Of a stretch of DNA of 64,000 nucleotides, positions 9,612 through 18,570 are shown piece by piece. Within the stretch, counting starts at the first letter, position 1; every line of letters begins with the position of its first letter. Position numbers and translations under genes: made by a program. Where the stretch lies: the NCBI GenBank assembly GCA_964632945.1, contig CAZWCX010000002.1:62001-126000 (forward strand), read 5' to 3'. The notes beneath the pieces were generated by a model. It saw only the letters and a list, made by a program, of their open reading frames with translations, had not been told where the DNA came from and did no database searches. Origin of the DNA: CAZWCX01 sp964632945 (GTDB lineage: Bacteria > Planctomycetota > MHYJ01 > WSZJ01 > CAZWCX01).

Positions 9612-10026
9612 CCCGAGAACTCCCTCCCTCTCCATACCGGTCCGGATGGGGGATTCCCCATCCCCGCCGGACGCTTCCCTGCCGGGCCGCTGAAACAGGC
9701 CGATCAAGGCCTAGACTTTGTATCAGAAGGAGTTTGGGGAGTCCAGAGAAGGTTGGAACGGGCCCGGGATTTCCCGTCCGGGAGCGCCGGACGGCCCGAA
9801 ACCGGGCGCGCGTGAGCGAGGGAGAAATCGTCCCCGACCCCCGGGAAAGGTCCGGCGGCTGACTTCGAGGGGTCGGACCCTCCGGGACGTCCTCGAGCGG
9901 CAGGGCGGGGGGCCGACAGAGCAGACTCTCCCGCCGCGAGTGCGTCAATCGGCGGAAATCGGCCTCGTCGGAGGAGGCGCGGGCTCCATCCGCGGCGGGG
10001 CCCGCGTGCGGGACGGGGATCGCGGG
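9612..10026. other. Intergenic stretch between an FHA gene and shc
   Basis: No convincing gene on either strand. It should hold the 3' end of the FHA transcript and the promoter of shc, but I found no clear -35/-10 pair. A small hairpin lies at 9775-9793 (stem CGTCCGG/CCGGACG, 5-nt loop) without a T-tract. Confidence 0.5.
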
Positions 10027-11385
10027 CTAGGAACCGCGGCGACGCGCCTCGAGCAACTTCTCCCGCAACAAGAAGTACTGATGATACTTGCGATTGTCTC
10101 CATGCTTGGTCAGAAGGTTCGAGCCTGCCCCGTCTTCCGGGAACAGGATCAGCAATTCGGTGAGGAAATTCAGGGCTTCCTCGGTCTGCTTCAAGTTTTT
10201 CAGGCGATGGTACTCGCGGAGCAGTTCCGCTTCCTTCTCTTTGATCTTCAGCTCGAGTTCCAGTTTTCGTTCCAGGGCCTGCCGCTGCGGTTCCGGGGGG
10301 AAGTAGGCGCAGTTTTCGTACAGGCGCAGGACTTTCACATAACCGTAGTAGACCCGGACGAGCGCCTCCATGTGGCCGTGGATGGTCCGATATCCCGAAT
10401 CCGCCTGCTTCTTGAGTTCCTCGGCCGCGGACAGGCGATCGTCATCCGTCCATCCCGCGGGCCAGGGTTCCTTTTCGGTGATCTCGACCTCGACTTCCCA
10501 ACCCCTGGACGGGTCGATGGAAAGGACCTCCAGGAAGGTCTTCCCCGGCTTGAGGGCGGTCACGACGATTTCGTTGCGCGTCTCCGATTTGGGGACCGCC
10601 TTGATCATGGACGGATCGCGAGGACGGAGCTGGCTGTGGTCGAGGGTCAGATAAGCGACGTCGTTGACGTTGATCGACAGCTTGGCGTAGCGTTCGAACA
10701 CGGGCCCGGTCTGGGTGGGGGTGCCGGGCAACAGGGCGAGGACCACGAGAAGGAGGAGGACCAACCCGCCGCCCACGCCGGCGAGGAGGAGCGTCTTTTT
10801 TTTCTCGTCTGCGGCTTCAGGGTCCCCCTCCTCGGCGGAGAACGACGGGGGGGCGTCGAGGGCGGCGGTTTCTTCGGTCAGTTTCTTCATGACCTGGCCC
10901 ATGTCGATGGCCTCTGTGCCGGGGATTTCCTCGGCGCGGCGGGGCGGGGCGGGCGGGGGGGTCGTGTACGACGGCGGCGGCACCTGCGGGACGAAGCCCG
11001 CGGGGAGCGCCGATGCCGGGGGCGGCGCGCCCGGTCCCGGAGCGCGGGCCGACGCGGGTGCGGGGACCGGGTTTGCGGCCACCCTCGGCAGGGAGGGGCA
11101 GGAAAAGCGGATGTCGACTCCCGCGATCGAGATCGTGTCCCCGTCCTGGAGCGCGGTCTCCATCACGCGTTGACCGTTGACCGTGGTGCCGTTGCCGCTG
11201 CCCAGGTCGGTCAGCATCCAGCGTGCGCCTTCGCGTCGGATTTCCGCGTGCTTGCGGGAGGCGCTGCCGTTCCCGGTCAGCACCAGGTGGCATTCCTTGC
11301 TGCGTCCAACCAGGAAGGGACTGTCCGGCAGCGCGATTCCCTTGGCCTCCCCGTCATTCCACGACAGCTTCGCGGGGTACGACAT
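10027..11385 (-). CDS. FHA-domain membrane protein, paralogue 1
   Basis: Protein of 452 aa. The N-terminal FHA domain (about residues 20-95) has the canonical phosphothreonine-binding residues: GRS, SRKH and GNGTTVNG. A Pro/Ala-rich linker follows, then one TM helix (about residues 205-225, LLLAGVGGGLVLLLLVVLALL region). The exported part is largely helical and ends in a probable coiled coil. The tail (GDNRKYHQYFLLREKLLEAR) matches the tail of the neighbouring FHA protein, so the two are tandem paralogues. RBS GGAGGAG precedes the ATG. Likely a phospho-dependent assembly or signalling protein; no kinase lies beside it. Confidence 0.75.
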   Translation of the reverse strand: MSYPAKLSWNDGEAKGIALPDSPFLVGRSKECHLVLTGNGSASRKHAEIRREGARWMLTDLGSGNGTTVNGQRVMETALQDGDTISIAGVDIRFSCPSLPRVAANPVPAPASARAPGPGAPPPASALPAGFVPQVPPPSYTTPPPAPPRRAEEIPGTEAIDMGQVMKKLTEETAALDAPPSFSAEEGDPEAADEKKKTLLLAGVGGGLVLLLLVVLALLPGTPTQTGPVFERYAKLSINVNDVAYLTLDHSQLRPRDPSMIKAVPKSETRNEIVVTALKPGKTFLEVLSIDPSRGWEVEVEITEKEPWPAGWTDDDRLSAAEELKKQADSGYRTIHGHMEALVRVYYGYVKVLRLYENCAYFPPEPQRQALERKLELELKIKEKEAELLREYHRLKNLKQTEEALNFLTELLILFPEDGAGSNLLTKHGDNRKYHQYFLLREKLLEARRRGS

Positions 11386-11415
11386 GCGCGTCGCTCTCCT
11401 CCCGTCTCACTCGCC

Positions 11416-12633
11416 TCAGCGCTCGTGTCGCGCCAGTTCATCGAGTTTCAGTCCCAGGACGAAGTACTGCTGATTCTTCTGGTTGTTTCCGTGGCCGGCC
11501 ATCGGCTGTTCGTCGCCCCCGTCCGGGGGGAAGAGACCGAGCAACCGGTTCAAGTGCTCCCGCGTGATCGTCAGTTCGCCGAGCCGGAAGGTGCGCCACA
11601 ACTCCCGGCTGTGGTGGATCTCCTTCGCCGTAATCACTTTTTCGAGTTCTTCCTTGCACTCCCGCGCCCGCTCGTAGGGAGTGGGCGGCGCGTACTTGCA
11701 GTTGTCGTACATCCGCAGGATCTTGGCGTAGCGGTAGTAGCAGGGCACGAGGTTCATCTCGCGCGCCGCCTTGTCCGCATACAGGGCGTCCGCTTCCGCG
11801 CAGAGCCGGGAGGCTGCCTCGAGGCGCGCCTCGTCGGTCCATCCCGGGGGCCACTTCTCCTTGGCCGTCACCAGGACGTCGATTTCCCACACGTGGCCGC
11901 GCGCGCCGACGGCGTGGACCTTGGTGGTGCCGGTGGCGACGCCCTCGATGGTGATCTGGCTGCGGCTGTCCTGGCTGGAGGAGGCGCGGGCGACCCCGTC
12001 GTCCAGCGACGACACCGACGCGTGCTGCAAGGTCACGTAGGCGGCATTGCCGACTTCAGTCTTCACCTGGACCCATCGGACGACGCGGCCGCTGCGGGTC
12101 GGAACGGCGCCGTCATCGGACAGAAACAGGGGAAGCATGAGGAAGAATCCCAGGACGGACGCGAGGGTGGCGCCTCCGATCCAGAGCAACTGGCGGCGCT
12201 CGTGTTCCGCTTCGGCCGCCACTTCCTCCTGCAGGAATGGGGTCGGGAGCCGATCGGTGGATTCGCCGATCGCCTTCTTCGGGGGCGGCGGGGCCAGCGG
12301 GGTGAGGGAGCCGGGCGGGGGCGTGGGCGCCTCGATCATCGGCTTGACGAAGGTGATCTTCACGCCGCCGATGAGGATCCGGTCGCCGTTGCGCAGGGCG
12401 TGACGATCGATCCGGTTGCCGTTCACGCGCGTACCGTCGCGGGTGCCGAGATCGTGGAGGATGTAGTCCCCGCCCTCGAGTTTCAGTTCCGCGTGGGTGA
12501 AGGAGGCGCAGCCATTGCCCTTGAGCACGACCTTGCAGACGGCGCCGGATCCGATGAGGAGCGGGGTCCCGTCGAGGTCGAGCTCCGTTCGCCGTTCATC
12601 TTCCACGATGAGCGACGCCTTGGGAGCGGTCAT
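11416..12633 (-). CDS. FHA-domain membrane protein, paralogue 2
   Basis: Protein of 405 aa with the same plan as the downstream gene: N-terminal FHA domain, Pro-rich linker, one TM helix (LWIGGATLASVLGFFLMLPL), exported helical region. The FHA core is partly degenerate: the usual GR-S is GSG, while the Ser-x-His pair (SFTH) and RDGTRVNG remain, so phosphopeptide binding may be weakened. The C-terminal region (YYRYAKILRMYDNCKYAPPT ... GNNQKNQQYFVLGLKLDEL) aligns with its paralogue. The ATG at 12633 has GGAGG eight bases upstream, favouring it over a start five codons earlier. A 30-bp gap to paralogue 1 suggests one transcript. Confidence 0.72.
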   Translation of the reverse strand: MTAPKASLIVEDERRTELDLDGTPLLIGSGAVCKVVLKGNGCASFTHAELKLEGGDYILHDLGTRDGTRVNGNRIDRHALRNGDRILIGGVKITFVKPMIEAPTPPPGSLTPLAPPPPKKAIGESTDRLPTPFLQEEVAAEAEHERRQLLWIGGATLASVLGFFLMLPLFLSDDGAVPTRSGRVVRWVQVKTEVGNAAYVTLQHASVSSLDDGVARASSSQDSRSQITIEGVATGTTKVHAVGARGHVWEIDVLVTAKEKWPPGWTDEARLEAASRLCAEADALYADKAAREMNLVPCYYRYAKILRMYDNCKYAPPTPYERARECKEELEKVITAKEIHHSRELWRTFRLGELTITREHLNRLLGLFPPDGGDEQPMAGHGNNQKNQQYFVLGLKLDELARHER

Positions 12634-12725
12634 CGGGAGAACCTCCATCCGCTGGATCGGGGATTTGCACGGTTCTGCGGGGTCGTAAGGATATCAGACT
12701 CGGGGCTCCGTGGGGAGAGAATCCG

Positions 12726-14513
12726 TCACCGGAATCGGCGGCCGGCCTCGCGGGCCGCCCGGCGACCCTCCTGGACCGCGGCCTCCAGGTAGGGCAATCC
12801 CGACACGTCGGTGTGGGCGAAGGCGAGGCGCCCGAACGGAGCCGCCGCGCGGCGGCAGGGACCCGGCAGCGCCCGGCCGTCCGTGCCCCGCTCGAACGCG
12901 AAACCCGGGCACGCCGTGATCATGGCATGCCCCCAGCGATTGAGCGAGACGGCGACGACGTCACGATCCGCGGAGAAACCCCAGGGTCCCAGAGCGCGTT
13001 CGAGATCCGCCAGGACGAGCCGCTCGAACTCGACGAAGGGCGTGCTCAGCAGGCGCTCCCGGCCGCGGCCGCCCTGCTCCTCCACCGGAACTGCCGGGTC
13101 CGCGAGGGGACAGAACAGGGTGAGGACATTGGGGCGGTCCGGATCCCGCGCGCCGTTCGCGCCGGAGGTCACCCAATCGGCGACCCCGATCGTGCCGGCG
13201 AAGCCGTCGAACAGGCACCCCTGATAGCCGAGTCCCGCGCCGTCGAGGGCGGCGCTGCTCCGGATTCCGACGTTGGCGACCAGATAGGCGCCGTACCGGA
13301 AGCGGGCGAAATCCGCGCGTCTCGCCTCGGGGAGATCGCGCACGATGCGGCGGGTCATGATCCCGCCTCCGGCCAGGATCACCGCGCTCCCCCGGGCGTG
13401 AATCAGTCGTCCGTCGCGGAGGTAGGTGACGCGCACATGGCGGGCGGAGTCGGGGTCGCCCTCGTGTGCGACCCGGACGGCCGTGGACCGGAGGCGAATC
13501 CGCACGGGTTCCCCGGCGCGGTCGAGCGCCTCCGGATTCCAGGCCGCGGCCAGGAAGTCGTCGGATTCCGGTTCACCGGCGAGCGAATCGGGCAGCAGGG
13601 CCTTGACGGCAAGGCGCGTGAATCCCGATGTCCCCCCGGGGAACGCATAGATGTCCGCCTCGCCGGTCATGCCGCTGCAGAAGGAGATGCCGGCGTGCGC
13701 CGACACCGCGCCCGCGCGCGCGCCGAGCAGGTCCCCGCAGTAGAGGTCCGCGAACCGGGTCACCGCGCCGGGCCAGCCGCGCTCCTTCTCGATCCACTCG
13801 CGGAACGAGATCCCGTCGAGGCGAACCCAGTCGTCGTCGCCGAACGCGCCGGCGGCTTCGGTCAGGGTCCGGACGAACGCCAGGAGGGCGCGACGGTCCT
13901 CCGCCGGGACCGGCGCATGCGCCCAGCCCTCCTGCCAGATGCGCGGCACCCAGACCGGCTTGCAGCCGTGCGAGACGGGGTCGAACAGGGCCCGGTCGTC
14001 GTCCTTCGGCACGCGGATCCGATCGAGATCGACCCGGAGGCGGCGGTAGAAGTCGCGCAGCTCTTTCTGCCAGGGTTCCTCCACGTACGCCCCGGCCTGG
14101 GTGGCGAAAAGCGTTCGCCCGCCGATGTCGAATGCCTCGCGGCGCGCGTTCCCCCCCGGTTCCGCGTGGTTCTCGAGGATGAGCACGCGGCTTCCGGGGC
14201 GGACTTCGTCGCGAAAGCGAAGGGCTGCGGCCAGCCCGCTCATTCCGCCCCCCACGACGATCAGGTCGTACTCCGGATCGCCCGCGTCCTCGGACGGAAG
14301 CGAGGGGCCGTCGAACTCCCCCGCCCGGATGCGGTGGGCGAGTTCGAAGACTTCCGGCGGATTGCCGTTCACCGGCGACCAGGTGCGCGGCCAGGGGGGG
14401 GCGTCCGGTCCGGCGATCACGCCCCCGCCAGGGCCGAGGAACCCCGGGCAGGCGACGGCCAGCGCGGCGGCGAACGAACCGCGAAAAAAGTCGCGTCGGG
14501 TCCAGTGCGCCAT
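12726..14513 (-). CDS. Tat-exported FAD-dependent oxidoreductase (spermidine dehydrogenase-like)
   Basis: Protein of 595 aa. It starts with a twin-arginine signal (TRRDFFRGSFAAALAVACPG), so it should be exported folded with its cofactor. The dinucleotide motif VVGGGMSGLAAALRFRDE followed by LILENHAEPGGNARRE is typical of the NAD(P)/FAD amine oxidase superfamily. The C-terminal part carries the second FAD motif (FGRLAFAHTDVSGLPYLEAA). The arrangement resembles periplasmic spermidine-dehydrogenase-like proteins, but the substrate cannot be read from sequence. It starts 24 bp after the glycosyltransferase gene and is probably co-transcribed with it. Confidence 0.75.
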   Translation of the reverse strand: MAHWTRRDFFRGSFAAALAVACPGFLGPGGGVIAGPDAPPWPRTWSPVNGNPPEVFELAHRIRAGEFDGPSLPSEDAGDPEYDLIVVGGGMSGLAAALRFRDEVRPGSRVLILENHAEPGGNARREAFDIGGRTLFATQAGAYVEEPWQKELRDFYRRLRVDLDRIRVPKDDDRALFDPVSHGCKPVWVPRIWQEGWAHAPVPAEDRRALLAFVRTLTEAAGAFGDDDWVRLDGISFREWIEKERGWPGAVTRFADLYCGDLLGARAGAVSAHAGISFCSGMTGEADIYAFPGGTSGFTRLAVKALLPDSLAGEPESDDFLAAAWNPEALDRAGEPVRIRLRSTAVRVAHEGDPDSARHVRVTYLRDGRLIHARGSAVILAGGGIMTRRIVRDLPEARRADFARFRYGAYLVANVGIRSSAALDGAGLGYQGCLFDGFAGTIGVADWVTSGANGARDPDRPNVLTLFCPLADPAVPVEEQGGRGRERLLSTPFVEFERLVLADLERALGPWGFSADRDVVAVSLNRWGHAMITACPGFAFERGTDGRALPGPCRRAAAPFGRLAFAHTDVSGLPYLEAAVQEGRRAAREAGRRFR

Positions 14514-14537
14514 GAGATCCTCCGGGGGGCGGCGGGG

Positions 14538-15587
14538 TCAGGCGCCCCGCGTCAGGGTCCCCAGCAGACCGTCCACCGCGTCGAAGGTCGGTTGGTTGCT
14601 CCGCGGTTCATAGCCCGTGAACGGAGGGGCCGAGGCCAGGAACCGCTCCAACGGCTCGCGCTCGAATCTTCGCCCCCACGCGCCGTAGCCCAGTCGCTGC
14701 AGCCAACGGGCGTTGAGCTCCTGCTCGAAGTGCCCCTCGATCGGCACCGAATACATGGGAACGCGCAGGTGCACCGCTTCGCTCATCAGCGAGAAGCCGC
14801 CGCCCGCCACCACCGCCCGGGCGGTTCGCAGGTCGTCGATGAACCCTTTCTCGCTGAACCCGCAGAGCGTGACGTTTCCCTCCTCGCCCGCCCGCCCCAT
14901 GCCGTAGACGCGGAACTTCCAGGGAAGGGACTGGAGAAGCGGAATCAACCCCGTATTGGCCGAGGAGGTCTGGTAGACGAGTACGTGTTCCCCCGGCTCA
15001 CGCCGGGCCGCGAGGATCTCGGGCCGCAGGATGGGGGGAATCAGGGTGGTCCGCTCCTTGCGGACGGGCGGGTGAAAGAACGTCGTGATCAGGTAGTGTT
15101 CGCACTTGGGGAGTTTCGCCAGCACCGCAGCCCTGGCGATCTGGAAGTCGGTGCTCTCCTGCACCTCGGGAGGATGCTCGCATCGGTCGATGATCTGCAT
15201 GTTGTCGATGGAGATCACGGGGAGGAAGTGGTTGACGCCGAAGAGGTACGCCCAGCTCTCGAAATCGCTGATCACCGCCTGCGGCTCGAAGTCGAATCGG
15301 GAGTACACCTCGACGTTCCGCGCGACCCCTTCGATGGCCTGGGCGAGGTTGCTGAGAAAGCTGCGTCCTTTGTCGAGTTTGTTGCCGTCGTACTTCAGGT
15401 GGAGGCCGTGGATCTCCAGGATCGCGATGTTGGGACGATGGGCGAACTTGTCCGTGAGGAACTTGAACGCCCGCCCCGAGACGACCACCCGGATGTCGTG
15501 ACCGCGCGAGAGCAGGTGCTCGAGGATGACACGCGAGCGGGTGGCGTGGCCCATGCCTTCGCCGGTGACGCCGTAGAGGATTCGCAT
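14538..15587 (-). CDS. Glycosyltransferase, MJ1255/VC2487-type
   Basis: Protein of 349 aa with the GT-B plan of MurG/UGT-like transferases. The N-terminal motif YGVTGEGMGHATRSRVI resembles the glycine-rich acceptor loop. The C-terminal donor region AVVAGGGFSLMSEAVHLRVP followed by GHFEQELNARWL matches the conserved GGxSxxxEA...P...EQ..NA pattern. Likely cytoplasmic or membrane-peripheral; donor and acceptor unknown. A promoter-like element lies 28 bp upstream and the FAD oxidoreductase gene follows. RBS GAGG eight bases before the ATG. Confidence 0.78.
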   Translation of the reverse strand: MRILYGVTGEGMGHATRSRVILEHLLSRGHDIRVVVSGRAFKFLTDKFAHRPNIAILEIHGLHLKYDGNKLDKGRSFLSNLAQAIEGVARNVEVYSRFDFEPQAVISDFESWAYLFGVNHFLPVISIDNMQIIDRCEHPPEVQESTDFQIARAAVLAKLPKCEHYLITTFFHPPVRKERTTLIPPILRPEILAARREPGEHVLVYQTSSANTGLIPLLQSLPWKFRVYGMGRAGEEGNVTLCGFSEKGFIDDLRTARAVVAGGGFSLMSEAVHLRVPMYSVPIEGHFEQELNARWLQRLGYGAWGRRFEREPLERFLASAPPFTGYEPRSNQPTFDAVDGLLGTLTRGA

Positions 15588-15615
15588 CGGGACGGCCTCG
15601 ACTGGGGACGCCGGA

Positions 15616-15645
15616 AGTGTATCCGGCGCGCGCGGTGGAAATCAA
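15616..15645 (-). promoter_or_regulatory. Probable promoter of the glycosyltransferase operon
   Basis: On the minus strand, TTGATT (15645-15640) and TACACT (15621-15616) are separated by 18 bp, followed by a short leader to the ATG at 15587. The -10 box matches those proposed before the 35105 operon and DUF885 (TACACT, TACAAT). Confidence 0.5.
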
Positions 15646-15860
15646 CGGGGCTGCGACCGCGCCGCCGGGATCTCCTTCCGCCGCGGATCCGCTCGCAGGG
15701 CCTGGAGATCACCATCCCCCAGGAGGTGTTCCTATTTCCTTCCGTCCGATTCCTGCGCCCGGCGTAGGTTCCGGAACGCGTCGTCACCCCGTCGACCCGC
15801 GTTCCCGGACGCCACCGGACGCGCGGGTCCGGCGGGGGAGATCCGGTCGGGCCGGGGTCG

Positions 15861-16131
15861 GTGAAGATCCTGCGCGGCCTGCTCGCCGAGCCGGGAACCC
15901 GGACGATTCCCCTCCACTTCGGTGGGCCGCCCGCCATCGAGATCGTTTTCCGGGCGCGCCAGGCAGCCTGGGAAGCGTTGCAGGCCCTCGGCGTCGACGC
16001 ACCGGAACCCGAGGGGATGAGCGAGCACCTGCGGCGCATGCTCGACTCGCGACGCGCCTCCGCGGTCCCAAGACGTCGATCTCCGATTCAAGGGGCGACC
16101 CGGAAAATTCTCGGAACCCGGGTCGTGGAGC
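15861..16131 (+). pseudogene. Possible gene fragment cut off at the repeat boundary
   Basis: In the 592-bp space before the first VIT/vWA gene, the frame from GTG 15861 reads like protein for about 75 codons (VKILRGLLAEPGTRTIPLHF, IEIVFRARQAAWEALQALGV). It then runs out of frame into the duplicated segment that begins at 16132, with no stop of its own. It may be the remains of a gene truncated by the duplication, or chance. No family recognised, no clear RBS. The rest of 15646-16131 shows nothing else I can support. Confidence 0.25.
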
Positions 16132-17924
16132 GGCGTCCAAGGGACAATGACCGCATTCCCTTCCGTGCAGGAGCATGCCATGTCCATTCGCAGCCTGATC
16201 GCAAGCCTTGCTTTGACGGTACTTTACGCCTCCGGCCTGTGGGCCGACGGGATGATCATCATCGAACGGCCGCCGCAGGCCCCGCCGGGGTGGCGCGAGG
16301 TGCCGCTGGCGGTGAACTATCACCACGTGACCGTGTCGGTCGACAACCAGACGGCGGTGACGTCGGTGGACCAGGAGTTCCGCAACCCCAACAACATGCA
16401 GGTGGAGGGGTTGTACATCTTCCCGCTGCCCGTGGGGGCGAGCGTGGCGAACTTCTCGATGTGGATCGACGGCAAGGAGCAGCAGGCGGAGCTCCTGGAA
16501 CGGGAGAAGGCGGCGCAGATCTACGAGGACATCGTGCGGCGGACGCAGGACCCGGCGCTGCTCGAGTACATGGGGACGAAGGCGTTCAAGCTGCGGATCT
16601 TCCCGATTCCGGCGAACGACGTGAAGCGGGTGCGGCTGACGTACCAGGAGGTGGTGCCGAACGACGGGGGCTTCTGCACGTACCGGTACCCGCTGAACAC
16701 GGAGAAGTTTTCGAGCGAGCCGCTGAAGTCGGTGACGATCAAGGTGGACCTGAAGAGCCAGGTGCCGATGAAGAACATCTTCTCGCCGACGCACGACGTG
16801 GACGTGGCGAAGCGGAGCGACCACGTGGCGGCGGTGTCGTTCGAGCAGAACAACGTGAAGCCGGACAAGGACTTTCTCCTCTACTACACGCTGTCGACGG
16901 AGGAGATCGGGATCAACGTGGTGACGCACCGGCCGGGGGGCGAGGACGGGTACTTCATGGTGCTGGCGAGCCCGCAGCAGGAAGGCGGGGACGGGGAGGA
17001 AGTGCAGAAGGACGTGGTGTTCGTGATGGACACGTCCGGGAGCATGGCCGAGCACGACAAGATGGAGCAGGCGAAGAAGGCGCTGACGTACTGCCTGGGG
17101 ATGCTGAAGGGGAGCGACCGGTTCAACGTGATCGCGTTCTCGACGGAGGCGCGGGGGTTTCGGGAAGGGCTGGTGGACGCGACGGCGGAGAACGTGAAGG
17201 CGGCGCAGGAGTTCGTGGGGAAGCAGAAGCCGCGCGGAGGGACGAACATTTCGGACTCGCTGCGGATGGCGCTGGAGATGGCGCCGAAGGGGAGCGAGAG
17301 GCCGTACATGGTGGTGTACATGACGGACGGGCAGCCGACGATCGGGGAGACGACGGACCCGCAGGCGATCCTGGCGGCGGCGAAGAAGCAGAACCCCGGG
17401 CATGCGCGGATCTTCAGCCTGGGGGTCGGGTATGACGTGAACACGGTGCTGCTGGACAAGCTGGCGGAGGAGGCGCGAGGGACGCGGGAGTACGTGACGC
17501 CGGAGGAGAACCTGGAGATCAAGGTGTCGAACTTCTACGCGAAGCTGGCGCACCCGGTGCTGAACGACGTGATGCTGAAGATCGAGGGGATGGAGACGTA
17601 CGACGTGTACCCGAAGGCGCTGGGGGACCTGTTCAAGGGATCGCAGGTGGTGGTGTACGGGCGCTACCGGGGAGACGGGCATCGCGCGGTGCGGATGACG
17701 GGGACGGTGAACGGGAAGGCCCGCGAGTACGTGTACGAGGCGAAGTTCGATTCGCAGGCGACCGAGCACGAGCAGTTGCCGCGGTTGTGGGCGACGTCGA
17801 AGATCGGGTATCTGCTGGACGCGATCCGGCTGCATGGGGAGAAGGCGGAATTGCGCCAGGAGGTGGTGGCGCTGGCGAAGGAGCACGGGATCCTGACGCC
17901 CTACACCTCGTACCTCGTGCTGGA
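16132..17924 (+). repeat. Direct repeat, copy 1 (1793 bp)
   Basis: This stretch appears identical, base for base by eye, to 20835-22627 (offset 4703). It begins 48 bp before the start codon of the first VIT/vWA gene and covers its first 581 codons. Bases 16131/20834 and 17925/22628 differ, which sets the edges. No terminal inverted repeats or target-site duplications are visible, so it is not an obvious transposon. Confidence 0.9.
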
Positions 17925-18399
17925 AGATCAGGCTCGGCAGCAGCAGTTGCGTCCGGGTGCGGAACCGGCGCCGGCCGACCAGGCCGTGCGGGATGCCCTG
18001 GGCGCGGGCTCCAGCGGCGGCGCGGCTGCCCCCGGCCGCAAGCGTGAGATGGAGAAGGCGCGGGAAGGGTTCGAGACAGTCTCGGGCGAGAACGCCGTCG
18101 CCGCCAGTCGCGCGGCCGAGGAGTTGAAGGAAGGACGCCACGACGACGATGAGAGGCTGATGACGCTCGACGCCGATCGGCGGCTCTTGAAGCAGGTCGG
18201 CGCCAAGGTCTTCTACAACCTCGGCGGCGCGTGGGTGGACAGCCGGTTCAAGCCGGGCTCCGCCGTGGTGCAGGTGAAGGCGTTCAGCGAGGAGTACTTC
18301 CAGCTTCTGCGGGACAAGCCCGACCTGAAGAAGTACTTCGCGCTCGGACTTCGGGTCACCGTGGTGCTCGGAGACACGACCTACGAGGTGGTCGAGTAG
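16180..18399 (+). CDS. Secreted VIT and von Willebrand A domain protein, copy 1
   Basis: Protein of 739 aa. Signal peptide at residues 1-23 (ends YASGLWADG). A VIT domain (about 40-165) contains GLYIFPLPVGASVANFSMWI and RIFPIPANDVKRVRLTYQE. The vWA domain (about 278-450) has an intact MIDAS: DTSGS at 284-288, RGGTNISDSL and MTDGQPT with Asp383. The C-terminal tail ends KKYFALGLRVTVVLGDTTYE. VIT/vWA proteins act outside the cytoplasm in metal-dependent adhesion or complex assembly; the partner here is unknown. The ATG at 16180 is chosen because CAGGAG lies six bases upstream and the signal peptide starts there. Residues 1-581 are identical to the copy at 20883; the tail is only homologous. In the repeated part codons end mostly in G (GTG, CTG, GCG, ACG, GGG), unlike the unique tail. 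Confidence 0.88.
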   Translation: MSIRSLIASLALTVLYASGLWADGMIIIERPPQAPPGWREVPLAVNYHHVTVSVDNQTAVTSVDQEFRNPNNMQVEGLYIFPLPVGASVANFSMWIDGKEQQAELLEREKAAQIYEDIVRRTQDPALLEYMGTKAFKLRIFPIPANDVKRVRLTYQEVVPNDGGFCTYRYPLNTEKFSSEPLKSVTIKVDLKSQVPMKNIFSPTHDVDVAKRSDHVAAVSFEQNNVKPDKDFLLYYTLSTEEIGINVVTHRPGGEDGYFMVLASPQQEGGDGEEVQKDVVFVMDTSGSMAEHDKMEQAKKALTYCLGMLKGSDRFNVIAFSTEARGFREGLVDATAENVKAAQEFVGKQKPRGGTNISDSLRMALEMAPKGSERPYMVVYMTDGQPTIGETTDPQAILAAAKKQNPGHARIFSLGVGYDVNTVLLDKLAEEARGTREYVTPEENLEIKVSNFYAKLAHPVLNDVMLKIEGMETYDVYPKALGDLFKGSQVVVYGRYRGDGHRAVRMTGTVNGKAREYVYEAKFDSQATEHEQLPRLWATSKIGYLLDAIRLHGEKAELRQEVVALAKEHGILTPYTSYLVLEDQARQQQLRPGAEPAPADQAVRDALGAGSSGGAAAPGRKREMEKAREGFETVSGENAVAASRAAEELKEGRHDDDERLMTLDADRRLLKQVGAKVFYNLGGAWVDSRFKPGSAVVQVKAFSEEYFQLLRDKPDLKKYFALGLRVTVVLGDTTYEVVE

Positions 18400-18413
18400 G
18401 CGGTGAACCCCGT

Positions 18414-18442
18414 GGCCCGGAATCGGCACCCGATTCCGGGCC
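18414..18442. terminator. Perfect 13-bp hairpin between convergent genes
   Basis: GGCCCGGAATCGG and CCGATTCCGGGCC flank a 3-nt loop, 15 bp after the stop of the first VIT/vWA gene. There is no T-tract, so this may be a Rho-independent-like or transcript-protecting structure serving the + transcript. Confidence 0.5.
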
Positions 18443-18537
18443 TGCCGCGCGACGACGGGCCCGGGGCCGAGCCGATGCGGGATGACGCCGGTCACGCGGG
18501 ATACGGTCCGCGCACCGGCGACGGGCGGCCGTTGCCC

Positions 18538-18563
18538 GGATCCCGAGAGCAAGTCCGGGATCC
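18538..18563 (-). terminator. Hairpin just downstream of the DUF885 gene
   Basis: Arms GGATCCCG and CGGGATCC with a 10-nt loop begin 8 bp after the DUF885 stop codon on the minus strand. No T-tract follows, so the terminator call rests on position and symmetry. Confidence 0.4.
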
Positions 18564-18570
18564 GTCCTGC

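Noticed and set aside
9718..12792. Plus-strand open frame of 1024 codons antisense to the FHA genes
   Set aside because: It overlaps two genes with FHA motifs and ribosome-binding sites on the minus strand; product low in complexity.
15784..18552. Open minus-strand frame of 922 codons across the first VIT/vWA gene
   Set aside because: The sense gene avoids TTA, CTA and TCA codons, which leaves the antisense frame open. The product is Arg/His/Pro-rich with no domain, and the same frame appears over the second copy.
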